NCBI GenBank assembly: GCA_004431415.1
Contig: QPMI01000457.1
Span: forward strand, 248,001-312,000
Length of the DNA: 64,000 bases
Reading direction: 5' to 3'
From: Cyanophora paradoxa
Lineage: Eukaryota; Glaucocystophyceae; Cyanophorales; Cyanophoraceae
Under the pieces are notes generated by a model. The model saw nothing but the letters and a program-made list of their open reading frames with translations, did not search any database and was not told the DNA's origin. Below are positions 53,241 to 62,439 of the stretch, one piece after another. Made by a program: the position numbers and the translations under genes. Every line of letters starts with the position of its first letter. The stretch's first letter is position 1.

Positions 53241-55469
53241 GCGCCCGCACCGCCGCGGAAGAACCAGTGCGAGCGCATCGCGCGGCGCAGCTCCTCGAAG
53301 AAGTCCGGCGACAGCTGCGCCGAGAATCGGGGCGTGCCTGGGCGGGAGCGCTCGGGGAGGGCGCGCCCTGAAGCAGGGGCCGAGGCGCTCCTCGGCGGCG
53401 CTGAGGATGCCGGCGCGCAGGTTCGCGGCCACCGCCTCGAAGACCGCCTGGTCCACTGCGCAGAGCGGCTGCTCCTCCCCCGCCGCCGCCCGCTCCAGAA
53501 CCGTGCGGGCCCCCGGGCCGGGCGCAGGCGGGCGCGGCGCCGCGGCCGCCCGTGCGTAGAAGGCGGGGGAGGTGGCCGGCGAGCGGGCGGCGCCCCGAAG
53601 CAGCCGGACCTGCCTGACGGGCGTCGGGTGAAGCTCGGGGAGGGGAAGGAAAAGAGACAGAGAGGGGGTTACTGGGCGAAGGCCACGAGAAGCTTTCGGC
53701 GCAGGCGCGTCACGGCTGCGCGGGGTACTGTGGACCGGAGGTGATGGGGCAGGTTGGGGGGGTACGCGAACCTGCAGTCGTGGCCGGGGGTACGGCCGCA
53801 GGCGGGGGCGGGGGCCGGGGCGAGGGGGCCGGGGCCTGGAACGGCACGAGCGCGAAGGGATGCACGGGGGGCGCTGCAAAGGGGGTACGCGTGAGCATCT
53901 ACGGCGAAGACCGGCGCACGGGAGGCGGGGCGGGGCGGCGCACGCGGCTGCATCGGCTCCGGGAGGGGCGCCAGGATCGCGGGGTCCTCCCACCAGCGTC
54001 CCCCGGGCGCGGCGGCCCGCGCCCCGCGGCGGCCCCGCGCCGCGCGCGCCGCGCCGCGTCCGGCGGGGCGGCGGGGCGCATGCCGTCGAACCGCTCGTCT
54101 ACGGAGCGGAGGGGCGTGAGGCGGGGAGAGGGCTGCGGGGGGGCGGGATCGCAGTCGACCGTCGCGGGCGTCGAGGGCGGCGCGGGCGTCCCTGCCCGCC
54201 AGCTCCAGCGCGTCGCTAAATGCCGAGATCGTCTGCAGCTGCGCCGCCCGCTCCGCCGGGTCCGCTGCCGCCCGCAGGGTCAGAGTAGAAAGCAAGAGGG
54301 GGGCGGGACAGGGCGGGCGAGCGCCTTGGGCGGTCGGGTCGATGCGGACGGCGGCGACGGCCTCCTCCAGCTCGACCAGCAGCGCCGCCGTCGCCTCCGC
54401 GCCCCCCGCCGGCAGCCGCGCCAGCGCCCGCGGCGCCGGCGTCGCCGCCGGCTTGCCCTTGCGGGCCGGCGGCGGCGGGGGCATCCCGGCCGCCCCGGAG
54501 CGGAACGGGGCCGGCGGGGGCAGGCCCGGCACTGTGGCGGCCCTCAGAAGAAGAATCCGCCTCGGAGCGCGCGAGGAGGGGCGGGCCCTGGGCGGCGAGG
54601 TCGTAGAAGGCGGCCTCGCAGTCGAGGGGCGTCGCCTCCCGCCCGACGTGCCGCGCCGTCGCCTCCCAGTCGAACAGGTGCAGGCAAACCCCGTCTGCGC
54701 GCCGAGCTCGTCGCCGAGAGGAGCGGGGAGCTCGAGGCGCGGGGCTGGGCGCGCCGAGGAGCGCGAGGAGGTCGTAGGGGTCCCAGACGAAGCGGCCGTC
54801 CGCGAGCCGCGTCGAGCGGTCCACCTGCGGCCGGCCGAGTCGCAGACGATCCCATCGGGAGGGCGGCGAGGCGCGCGACCGCGCACCGCCTCCTCCGCGT
54901 CGCCGGAGCTCAGCACGGGCGCGCGGACGACGGGGTGCGCGCGCGTGTGCCCGCCGCCCTCGTGCCCCGCCTCGTAGCAGTCTCCGCACAGGTCGTAGTC
55001 CACGCACGCGAGGCTGCGGGCGCGCCGCGGCGGTCGCGGGCGCGCTCAGCACCTGCTCCCGGCAGCGGCAGAGAGAAGCGCGTCACGGCGAGACGCGAGC
55101 ATGCGCAGACCACTTGAAGCGAACGGCAAAGATGGGCCTCGAGCATCCTGCGGGTTTACAGCGCGCGATCAGCGGCGCTCGAGCGCCTTGGGCGTCGGTT
55201 CTCGCGCCATCGCAGTGGAAGTCGGGCTGCAGGCCCGAGCGCGCGATGGGGACCTCCAGGTACGGCTGACCCTTCTCGTCGATGCCGTACACGCCTGCGA
55301 ACGCGCAAAGTAGTCGGCGCGGCGGCCCGGGAGCGCGTTCGGCCGGTGCACCTTCCTCCTCATCGTACGCGTCGCTTTCGGAGTACGCCTCGCTCTCCTC
55401 TTCGCTGCTCGAACTGGAGCTCTCCGGCGGCGGCGAGGGCGGGCGCTTGCGGGCGCGGGGCATTGCGAT
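53240..55469 (-). CDS. Zinc-finger (ZZ-type) containing coding region, possibly the 5' part of the SET gene
   Basis: Minus strand. From ATG 55469 (MPRARKRPPSPPPESSSSSS) an acidic Ser/Glu-rich N-terminus leads into FAGVYGIDEKGQPYLEVPIA (about 55,250-55,300). Next is DYDLCGDCYEAGHEGGGHTR (about 54,950-55,000), a ZZ-type zinc finger. Later segments with coding character are FVWDPYDLLALLGAP (about 54,770), LHLFDWEATARHVGREATPL (about 54,640), AVDQAVFEAVAANLRAGILS (about 53,400-53,465) and LSPDFFEELRRAMRSHWFF (about 53,260-53,320). Exon borders often follow the GTACCCC pattern. Whether this is a separate gene or joins the SET exons cannot be settled without transcripts. Confidence 0.45.
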
Positions 55470-55616
55470 CTCTACCGCTGCGGCGAAATCGGGAGAAGCC
55501 AAAGCGACCCAGCGGGAATTCGAAGGCGCCGCTAAGTATACGAATCTGCAGCTGCAGCTAAGCTTCCGAGGCCAGACGATAGCGCGCGTCCATTGAGCGT
55601 CGCTTGAACGTTGACC

Positions 55617-56518
55617 ATGCCGCTTTTCGTGGCGCCGGCCGGCGCGCTGGCAACGGTGAGCGCGCTTGGGCCATCCCGCTTTGGACCGGTTCGTTAGCTA
55701 TAAGCGATGTAACTGCCGTGCCGAATGCCGCCGGCGATCTGCGAGGGCCGCGCGGCGGCGGCGGGAAGTGCACGTGCCCCGCATGCACGCGACCGCCAGA
55801 TGTCGACCCACAGCTGACGCGCGCTCGTTCGACGCAGGACTGCACACGGGTCCAGTTCTTCGGGAAGCCGCCGCCGAATTCGAACTCCTGCGGACACGAG
55901 CGGCGCCCAGCGTCGAGCAGGCGCGCGGGGCGAGCTGGTGTGGCGGCCTCGGCACCTTTGGCATCGGCCGAGCGGAAGCCCGCAGAAGAGGATACGGCCT
56001 CGAGCCCGAAGGGATCGAGCCCCGGCGCTCCGGCCGCGGCCGCCGCCTCCGGTTCCACGTCGACCGTGCCCTTCGCCCTCCCGAGCCTCTCCGAGTCTCA
56101 GAAGGGCATCCTCAAGGTGCTTCAGCGCGCGCGCTCGCCTCCCTGGGCCCTCTCTGAGCGGCGGCCCTGACCTCCGGCAGTGCCCGCACTGCTACGGCGC
56201 CGGCAAGTGCCCCTGCGCCACATGCCAGGGCAACGGCAAGGCGCGCGGCCCGCCCCCCGGCCTTGAACCCCGGGCCCCTCATTGCGAGCGCCTTCCGTCA
56301 GGTCTTCCGGACGGTGGAGGGGATGCGCCAGGGCTACTTGTGCCAGGCCTGCGAGGGAGAGAAGATCGTGCGCCCCGACGGGCCGAGCCCGCTCGAGATC
56401 GAAGCCCCCGAGATCTGACCTGAGCTCACCCCCCGCGCAGATCCGCTGCCCGATCTGCCACGGGACGGGCATAGACCTGGGGTGGGAGCACCACCTCTAC
56501 AACACCGGCTGGAAGTGA
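55617..56518 (+). CDS. CxxCxGxG zinc-finger protein, multi-exon
   Basis: The supported part is 3': LSESQKGILKVLQ (about 56,085-56,125), CPHCYGAGKCPCATCQGNGK (about 56,181-56,240), FRQVFRTVEGMRQGYLCQAC (about 56,292-56,350) and IRCPICHGTGIDLGWEHHLY ending GWK at 56,518. The repeated CxxCxGxG units mark a DnaJ-type zinc domain. The 5' exons from about 55,617 are less certain. It is divergent from the acidic-N-terminus gene starting at 55469. Confidence 0.55.
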
Positions 56519-56595
56519 CCGCGGCGGCCCCTCGAGCTCCAGGATGCCGGCATTAAGATCTTTTACATGAACGCTTTGTCTACAATGCACATCTA

Positions 56596-58279
56596 TCAAT
56601 CGGTCCTGCAGAAGCGGATGGCCTCGCGGCCGACGGCGAGCCAGCCGGCCCGCGGCGCCCGCGCGAAGAGCTCCACGCAGGCCGGCCCGGGCCCCGGGCC
56701 CCCGCCCCCGCCCAGGACCGAGCGCGCCAGGTCCCGCAGGAGGTCTGCAGAGGCGGCTCAGGGCGGGCGCGGTAGGGGTCTCAGAACGGAGGGGGTACCG
56801 TGGATCGGGGGCTTGCGGGAGTGGCCCTGGGGAAGGGGCTCAGGCGCGGGTGGGCGGAGGGGAGGGGGTACACGGACCGTGGGGACACTGCAGATGACCA
56901 GGTCCGTGGGAAGGTCCGGGCCCGGGGCGGGGGGTAGGGCGGAATCGGGGGCCGGCGGGTCGGAGGGGGGTACGACGGCGAGGAAGAGGGGCTCGTAGGG
57001 TCGCCGGTGGGCGCCGTCGACGGGGTACACCGGCGCGCCATCCGCCCCGACCTGCGAACGCCTCAGCTGGGCCTGTCTTGGGGCGGGTCGGGGGCACGCG
57101 CACCTTGAGCCAGTGCCAGAGGCCCCAGGGGCGGGCGCCCCAGCGGGGGAAGAGCTCTTCGAGGAGGAATTTGTGGTACAGGGGCCGGTTCGTGACCCAC
57201 ACCGCCGCCAGGCACCCCCGCGGCCCCGCGAGGCGCGGGAGAGGTACCGAGAGCAGCTGCCGGTGGTCCACCGTCCCGTACCTGTACCCCCTGAGCGGGA
57301 CGAAGCAAAAGGGAGAGGGGTACTGGACAACGCACTGTCGACCGCGGGCGACGCTCTTGTTCTCCCACGGAGGATCCATCAACACAATGGAGGCGCCGCC
57401 CGGCGGCCGTGCTGCGAGGGCGGGGTCGGGATCGGGGCCTGCGGGGCGCGCGCGCGCGCGGGGGCCGGCCCCTGCAGCGCACCGCAGCGCAGGAGCAGCT
57501 CGGGGTCGAAAGCGTCGCCCTGCATGTGGGCCGCTGGGATCAATTTCAAATCAGAGAGCGGCGGCGGCGGGGCGCACGAGGAGGAAGGCGGAGCGCGGGG
57601 GCAGCGCGAAGCGGCCCCCGAAGGCCCCGAACCGCGCGTCACCATCCCCCGCGTTCTCCACGAGCCGGTCCGCCGGATCCGGCACCAATGCTTCCGCGTC
57701 GTTCTCGCCCCCAGCTGCTGCGAGGCGCGCTCGAGATGGAATGGGCGGCGTGTGCGGCGCAGACGGCGCACTTGGCTGGAGGGCGATGGGCGGGAGCGGC
57801 GAGTCGCCGCTTCGCGCCTGCCGCGCAGCAGAGGCTGCAAAGACGAGGTCGATCTCCGCGCGCTCCCGCGCCTCGCCGCCGCGCTCCCGCTCGCCCTCGA
57901 GCTCCTCGCCTCGCTTGCTCCCCTCTCGCAGCAGGCGGGACCACTCCGGCCAATGCGAAGCGAGCGCCTTCTCGCAGAAGCGCACAACCGGCTCGGGCGG
58001 GGCCGCGTACGGCACCATCGGCGCCGTCGCCTCGCTGCCAGCTGCAGCCTTCTTCCGCCGCTTCTTCGGGCGCTTGCGAGGCTCTGCGCCGGCATCGAAG
58101 CCGCCACCGTGCCCCTCGGATTCCGCTGCTGGGCTCGCGGAGGCGCTCGCTTTGCCAGGCGGGCCACGGGAGTACTCGATCGGCGGCCGCCAGGTCATAA
58201 AGCCACAACAATCGTCCGAGCTCCTCACAAACACCGCGCTGCAATCGTCCGTGAAGCTGTAGAGCCCCGGCGGACCCAT
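56596..58279 (-). CDS. METTL4-like MT-A70 family N6-adenine methyltransferase, multi-exon
   Basis: From ATG 58279 (MGPPGLYSFTDDCSAVFV) the first exon runs to FALPPRSAFLL (about 57,590). GDAFDPELLLRC follows (57,484-57,530), then ASIVLMDPPWENKSVARG with the catalytic DPPW at 57,366-57,380. Next come YRYGTVDHRQLLSVPLPRLA and VWVTNRPLYHKFLLEEL (about 57,150-57,290), GAPVYPVDGAHRRPYEPLF (about 56,990-57,040), TDLVICSVP (about 56,900) and CVELFARAPRAGWLAVGREA with stop at 56596. The order matches METTL4, which methylates adenine in snRNA or DNA. Inferred splices keep frame. Confidence 0.72.
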
Positions 58280-58371
58280 GAGCTCCGGCTGGCTTTCTGG
58301 ACCCGGTGGGAGTCGAACAGCGATCTCGGAGGCGGCTGCGAACGCGGCCGGCGAAAAAGAGTGCCGCAGCG

Positions 58372-60222
58372 ATGTTCTCCATGCTGCGCTCGTCGCCGTC
58401 GGAGCGACCAGCTCCACCGGGAGGCACCGGAGATGTGAGCCCGCCCGCCGGCCGTCGCGCGGCTTCCCCGCTGACCCTGGCGCCCTTCTCGCGGCAGGCC
58501 TTCACGGCGTACGTGCGGGAGGAGCTCATGACCATCGGCCAGGTGCCCGGCGGCGGCCTGCGGTTTGATCCGTTTCGCTGATCCCACCATGCCGTCGCGC
58601 CTCTGCAGGAGGTCGCGGAGCTCCAGCGGGCGCTACAGGAGGCACAGAAGCTCAGCGAATCGAAGGACATGCTCATAGCAGAGCTGCGGGGCGAGCTTCG
58701 GACGCTCCTCGCCGAGGCGGAGAGGTTGAAGGAGGCAGTGGAGGACGCGAAGAGCGGGAAAAACCCGGAGGGCTTCCAGTACAACCCAGCGTCGTACAAC
58801 TCCGCGAACATCCAGCGGCTCCTCACCACGCCCGCGGCCGCGCCCCCGCCCCCTCCTCCTCCACAGACGCGGCAAGCCCCCGCGCCGCAGCCCGGCGGCT
58901 TCATGTCCTGTGCGTGCATGCTCCTTAGCTACGAGCCGCGCGCCGCTCACCCGCCGCGGCGGCAGTCTTCAGCAGCGAGGCGCCCGAGACCGAGCGGAGG
59001 GTGCTCTCGGATCGATCCTTGCACAATGCAGCCGGCGGGCAGTCCGTGCACGGCCCCCGCGTGGCCAACCTGCGCGTCATGGGCTACCCGCAGCGCAAGT
59101 GCGCGCCGCCGCCCCCGCCCCCGCGGCGCCGCCGCGCCCGGCCTGACCGCCCTCCGAACGACAGCGAGCCGCTGCGGGCGGCTGCGGACGTTTCGGGGAC
59201 GGCCATTTGGACGTGGTTCAGGAAGCGGGAAGGCAGGCAAGACTACGAAGTCATCCAGGGTCCGCGCGCCGCCCCGCCCCCGGCGAGGCGTCGTAAGAGC
59301 GCTCACGGGGAGCCCTCGGCAGGCGCGAACGCGTCGGAGTACATCCCCTCGCTGGACGACCTCGGCTGCTCGCTGCAGGTGCGTCGCGCTTCCTTTCCCT
59401 CCTTCCCCCGGCCGACGCGCTCCTTTTCCTCCGCGGGGCAGGTGGGAGTCCAGGCGGTGGGGGCGGACGGCTCGCGCAGCGACATGATGCGCGTCGACGC
59501 CGGCTCGCTCCCCTCGGACTCCTCCTTCGAGACCGCCGCCCAGGAGTACTGGAACAAGGGCCGCGTCGACTTCTCCACGGTGGCCCCCTCCCGCCGGGCC
59601 CCCCCGGCCCCGCTCTCGCGGCAGCAGCTCACGCCGCGCCTCCCCCCATCAGCTGCGGGCGAAGGAGGCGGGCCAGCTCGTGCAGAAGACGCTCACGCTG
59701 AAGCGGGACCAGGTGCCGCCGAAGCGGCCCCGCCCTCGGCCAGGCCCCCGAACTCCGGCCCACACGCTCGCGCGCTCGCGCGCCGCCAGATCTCGATCAA
59801 GAAGACGAAGGCCGCGAAGCTGGGCCGCACCGACAAGCTCGTCTTCCCCTACAACAAGTGCCAGGCGCGCGGGGCGCCCTCCGCCCCGCGGACGCCGTGT
59901 GCCCCCCACCCACCCCTGACCCGGAACCACCCCCCCCCCCCCCCCCCCCCCGGGAGCAGTGCCAGGCGAACGCGGCGAACGCGGCGGAGTTCGGCATCGC
60001 GACAACGGACGGCAAGCGCTTCGAGTTCCTCGCCGGCAACCCGCAGGCGAGCCCGCGAGCCCCCCGCGCGCCCGGCAGCTCGAGACGGGGTCGCATGCTG
60101 CGAAGCCGCGCCCCACCTGCTTTGCCTGACCCTGGCCGGCCCGCCCGGCCCCGCAGGAGCGGGACTTCGTCATCTTCTGCTTCCGCCGCTTCCAGCAGAT
60201 GGCCATGGGCGGCCGCCGGTGA
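58372..60222 (+). CDS. Coiled-coil protein of unknown function, multi-exon
   Basis: Exon 1 (58372-58542) ends FTAYVREELMTIGQ. Exon 2 (58609-58909) starts EVAELQRALQEAQKLSESKD, a clear coiled coil, then a Pro-rich stretch. Exon 3 from 58966 reads FSSEAPETERRVLSDRSLHN. Further exons give IWTWFRKREGRQDYEVIQ (about 59,205-59,260), AGSLPSDSSFETAAQEYW (about 59,500-59,550), ISIKKTKAAKLGRTDKLVFP (about 59,790-59,850), FGIATTDGKRFEFLAGNPQ (about 59,990-60,045) and RDFVIFCFRRFQQMAMGGRR with TGA at 60222. The C-terminal part reads like a PH-type fold but I cannot name it. Introns are GT-AG, some possibly GC-AG; one contains a long poly-C run. Confidence 0.55.
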
Positions 60223-60699
60223 CCCGGGCCCGCCCCGAGCTCCCCCGCGCCGGGCCCCGCCGCCCGTGCCTGTACGTATAGTTGTATTCACGGCCGTCCC
60301 CCTCATCCTCCTCTCCCCAATATACATCGGATCCTTATTCGAGGCACTTCGTTCACGAGGGGGCGTCGACCGCGGACGCGCGGGCGTCTTCCGTGGGGCC
60401 GGGGGACGTGGGGCCGACGTCGGGGTTGGGGTGGGGGTCCGAGTGGAATCCCGTACCCCAGAAGAAGAAGCGGGGGAGGAGGATCCGGAGAAGGGTGGAG
60501 CTCGGAGGGGGGAAGGGGTTTGTCGGGGGGGGGGGGGGGGGGGTGGAGCTCGGAGGGGAGGGGGGAGGGGGACGGGGAATGATGTCAACATTCAGTTATA
60601 ATTATACATAATTATGTCGGTGAATGTCGTATGAAGGGTGGCGCCAAAGCTGCACTCGCATGTTACATCGGCTGCAAGCGGGGTACACAATCGGAATGT

Positions 60700-61668
60700 T
60701 ATGCACCTGCAGGGCGGCCCATGCGTCTGTCGCGGCGTACAGTTTCTGCGCATGCGCGGAGATTCAGAATGCAGACGACTGAGTCGAAGGACCGACGACG
60801 CCGGACCTGCTCATGGGTGAGCTCTGGTATCCCCCAGTAACGGTGCAGCATGTAGTCCGGCTCGGGGGAACGCATGAGGGTCCGCAGATCCGCGACCCCG
60901 AATCCTTTTGAGGGGTTAGCTAGATGTAGAGTTCTTGAAAAGTGCGAGTTCCGGGACGCACCCAGCAGGCTCTGGCAGGCCGCCGACAGCCCCATGGGTT
61001 TGCCATTGGAGCCGTTTTTCAACTGAATCTAATCGCGATGCCCCGCGGAAAATGTGAGGCACGCGTACGGTGGGGGGATGAACAGCAGACGCACCTGCTT
61101 GAAATTCTGGGGAGTAATGTGGTAGTGCGTTGCCAGTTTCGCGGCATCCTGCCGGCAGTGGGAGGCGGCTCAGCTGCAGGTGGCGGCAGAGGTCTCGCTC
61201 GCCATTGCTGATTGCACTCACCGCCTGAGAGTTGAAGCCGATCTTCCTCACTTGGCCGTCCATTAAAATATCGCTGTGCTATAAATTAGAAGCGAAAGCA
61301 TGAGAGAACCGCAAGCTGAAAGCTTAAGGGAGCTTACCGAAGCGCGTGCGGCAGCTCGTACCTCGTCATACACACGCGCCAAAGAACACAAAAGCGTTGT
61401 GTGGCGGTTTGAATAAGGGCCGGCGGGTTGTCATCGCCTTTGTTCTGTTTTACATATGGCATAAGTACTAGTACTGTACATGTACATGTACATGTTCGAG
61501 GCTTGCAATGAGTACCTGATCGGCAACCCACTCGAGGTCCAAACCAATTTCGAATGCGTTGTCCTGGCTCATCTCGTCGTATAGCCAGTCCCTGGCGTTG
61601 AACGCTTGAGCCCCGACGCGATCCACGACGAAGATCTCCCCGTCAAAGGTGCGCGTCAAGTAGTTCAT
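60700..61668 (-). CDS. Unidentified multi-exon host gene
   Basis: Exon 1 (61516-61668) starts MNYLTRTFDGEIFVVDRVGA and ends GLDLEWVADQ at a GTACTC donor. Candidate exons continue in frame: HSDILMDGQVRKIGFNSQA (about 61,215-61,272) and DAAKLATHYHITPQNFKQ (about 61,098-61,152). A further stretch at 60,800-60,900 (RTLMRSPEPDYMLHRYWGIP) may be a later exon. I do not recognise the family. Confidence 0.42.
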
Positions 61669-61689
61669 CTTCTTCAATTGGGCTTAAGG

Positions 61690-62430
61690 CTTAGCTGCTG
61701 CGTACTAATCGTGAACCCGCGCGCGGCGCGGCGCGGCGCCGGCCGGCTTACGCGTCGAATCGGCCGTGCGGCGTTGAACGGTTTACCGATCGCTCGAATC
61801 GTCTGACTCGATATCACACGCGTCGAATGCTCGCGACCAGTGTCGATGCGAGCGCTCGCTTGGGACCGCGGTGAGCAATGGGACCACGCTGGACGATGTC
61901 GACGCTCTAGCTACGACGCACGACAGCCCTTGTGATGCTGTTGCTGACCGGCTATAGCTAGCTGACGGCTAGCGACGGCCCTAGGCCTGCGCGAGGCCTG
62001 CGTATACCTATACCCCTGCCGGCCGACACACGTACCCGTGCCTAGCTCAGCTGAGTCAGCGCCAGCTCCGCGCGCGGGGATCCGATATCGATATCGATGA
62101 TCGATGATGCGCATCCGGATCCGCCTGGCCATGGCGGCCCTTCCGGAAGGGGGGGGCGCGCTGCGGCTGCGCCGGCGCGTACGCGTCTCGCCGCGGGCGC
62201 GGCCAGCCGGCGCCGGCGGCGGGCACTCAATAAGTGAGCGATGTACATCTTCACGCACAATTCGATACCGTGCGATCATGGGCACGTTCAAAACGATCGA
62301 TGAAAGCCTGTATTTCTCGATAAACTGCCTAGAGCGAAACCCTACCGCGAGCTAACAGATAACGTACAGCGAGCAGTGGATGGGAAAAGAGGGGCGCAGG
62401 GGAGAGGAAGGGGGGGAAATGCGGGGAGGA
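61690..62430. other. Host intergenic region
   Basis: No gene seen between the start of the unidentified gene and the dynein stop codon. It contains GC-rich words and ATCGATATCGATGATCGATG near 62,085. Confidence 0.45.
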
Positions 62431-62439
62431 TGTGGGGGG

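Noticed and set aside
53741-55117. 458-aa plus-strand ORF
   Set aside because: Arg/Gly-rich frame opposite minus-strand exons with recognisable zinc-finger sequence; long chance ORFs are expected at this GC content.
57078-58438. Plus-strand ORFs of 394 and 441 aa
   Set aside because: They are antisense to the METTL4-like exons, which carry the DPPW motif and ordered family segments.
59930-60545. Poly-C (about 59,930-59,951) and poly-G (about 60,525-60,543) runs as functional elements
   Set aside because: Simple homopolymer tracts in an intron and an intergenic region; length may also be assembly-dependent.
61516-61668. 3'-5' exonuclease domain suggested by GLDLEW
   Set aside because: DxE alone is weak; the following in-frame exons do not continue the exonuclease pattern, so the gene was left unidentified.
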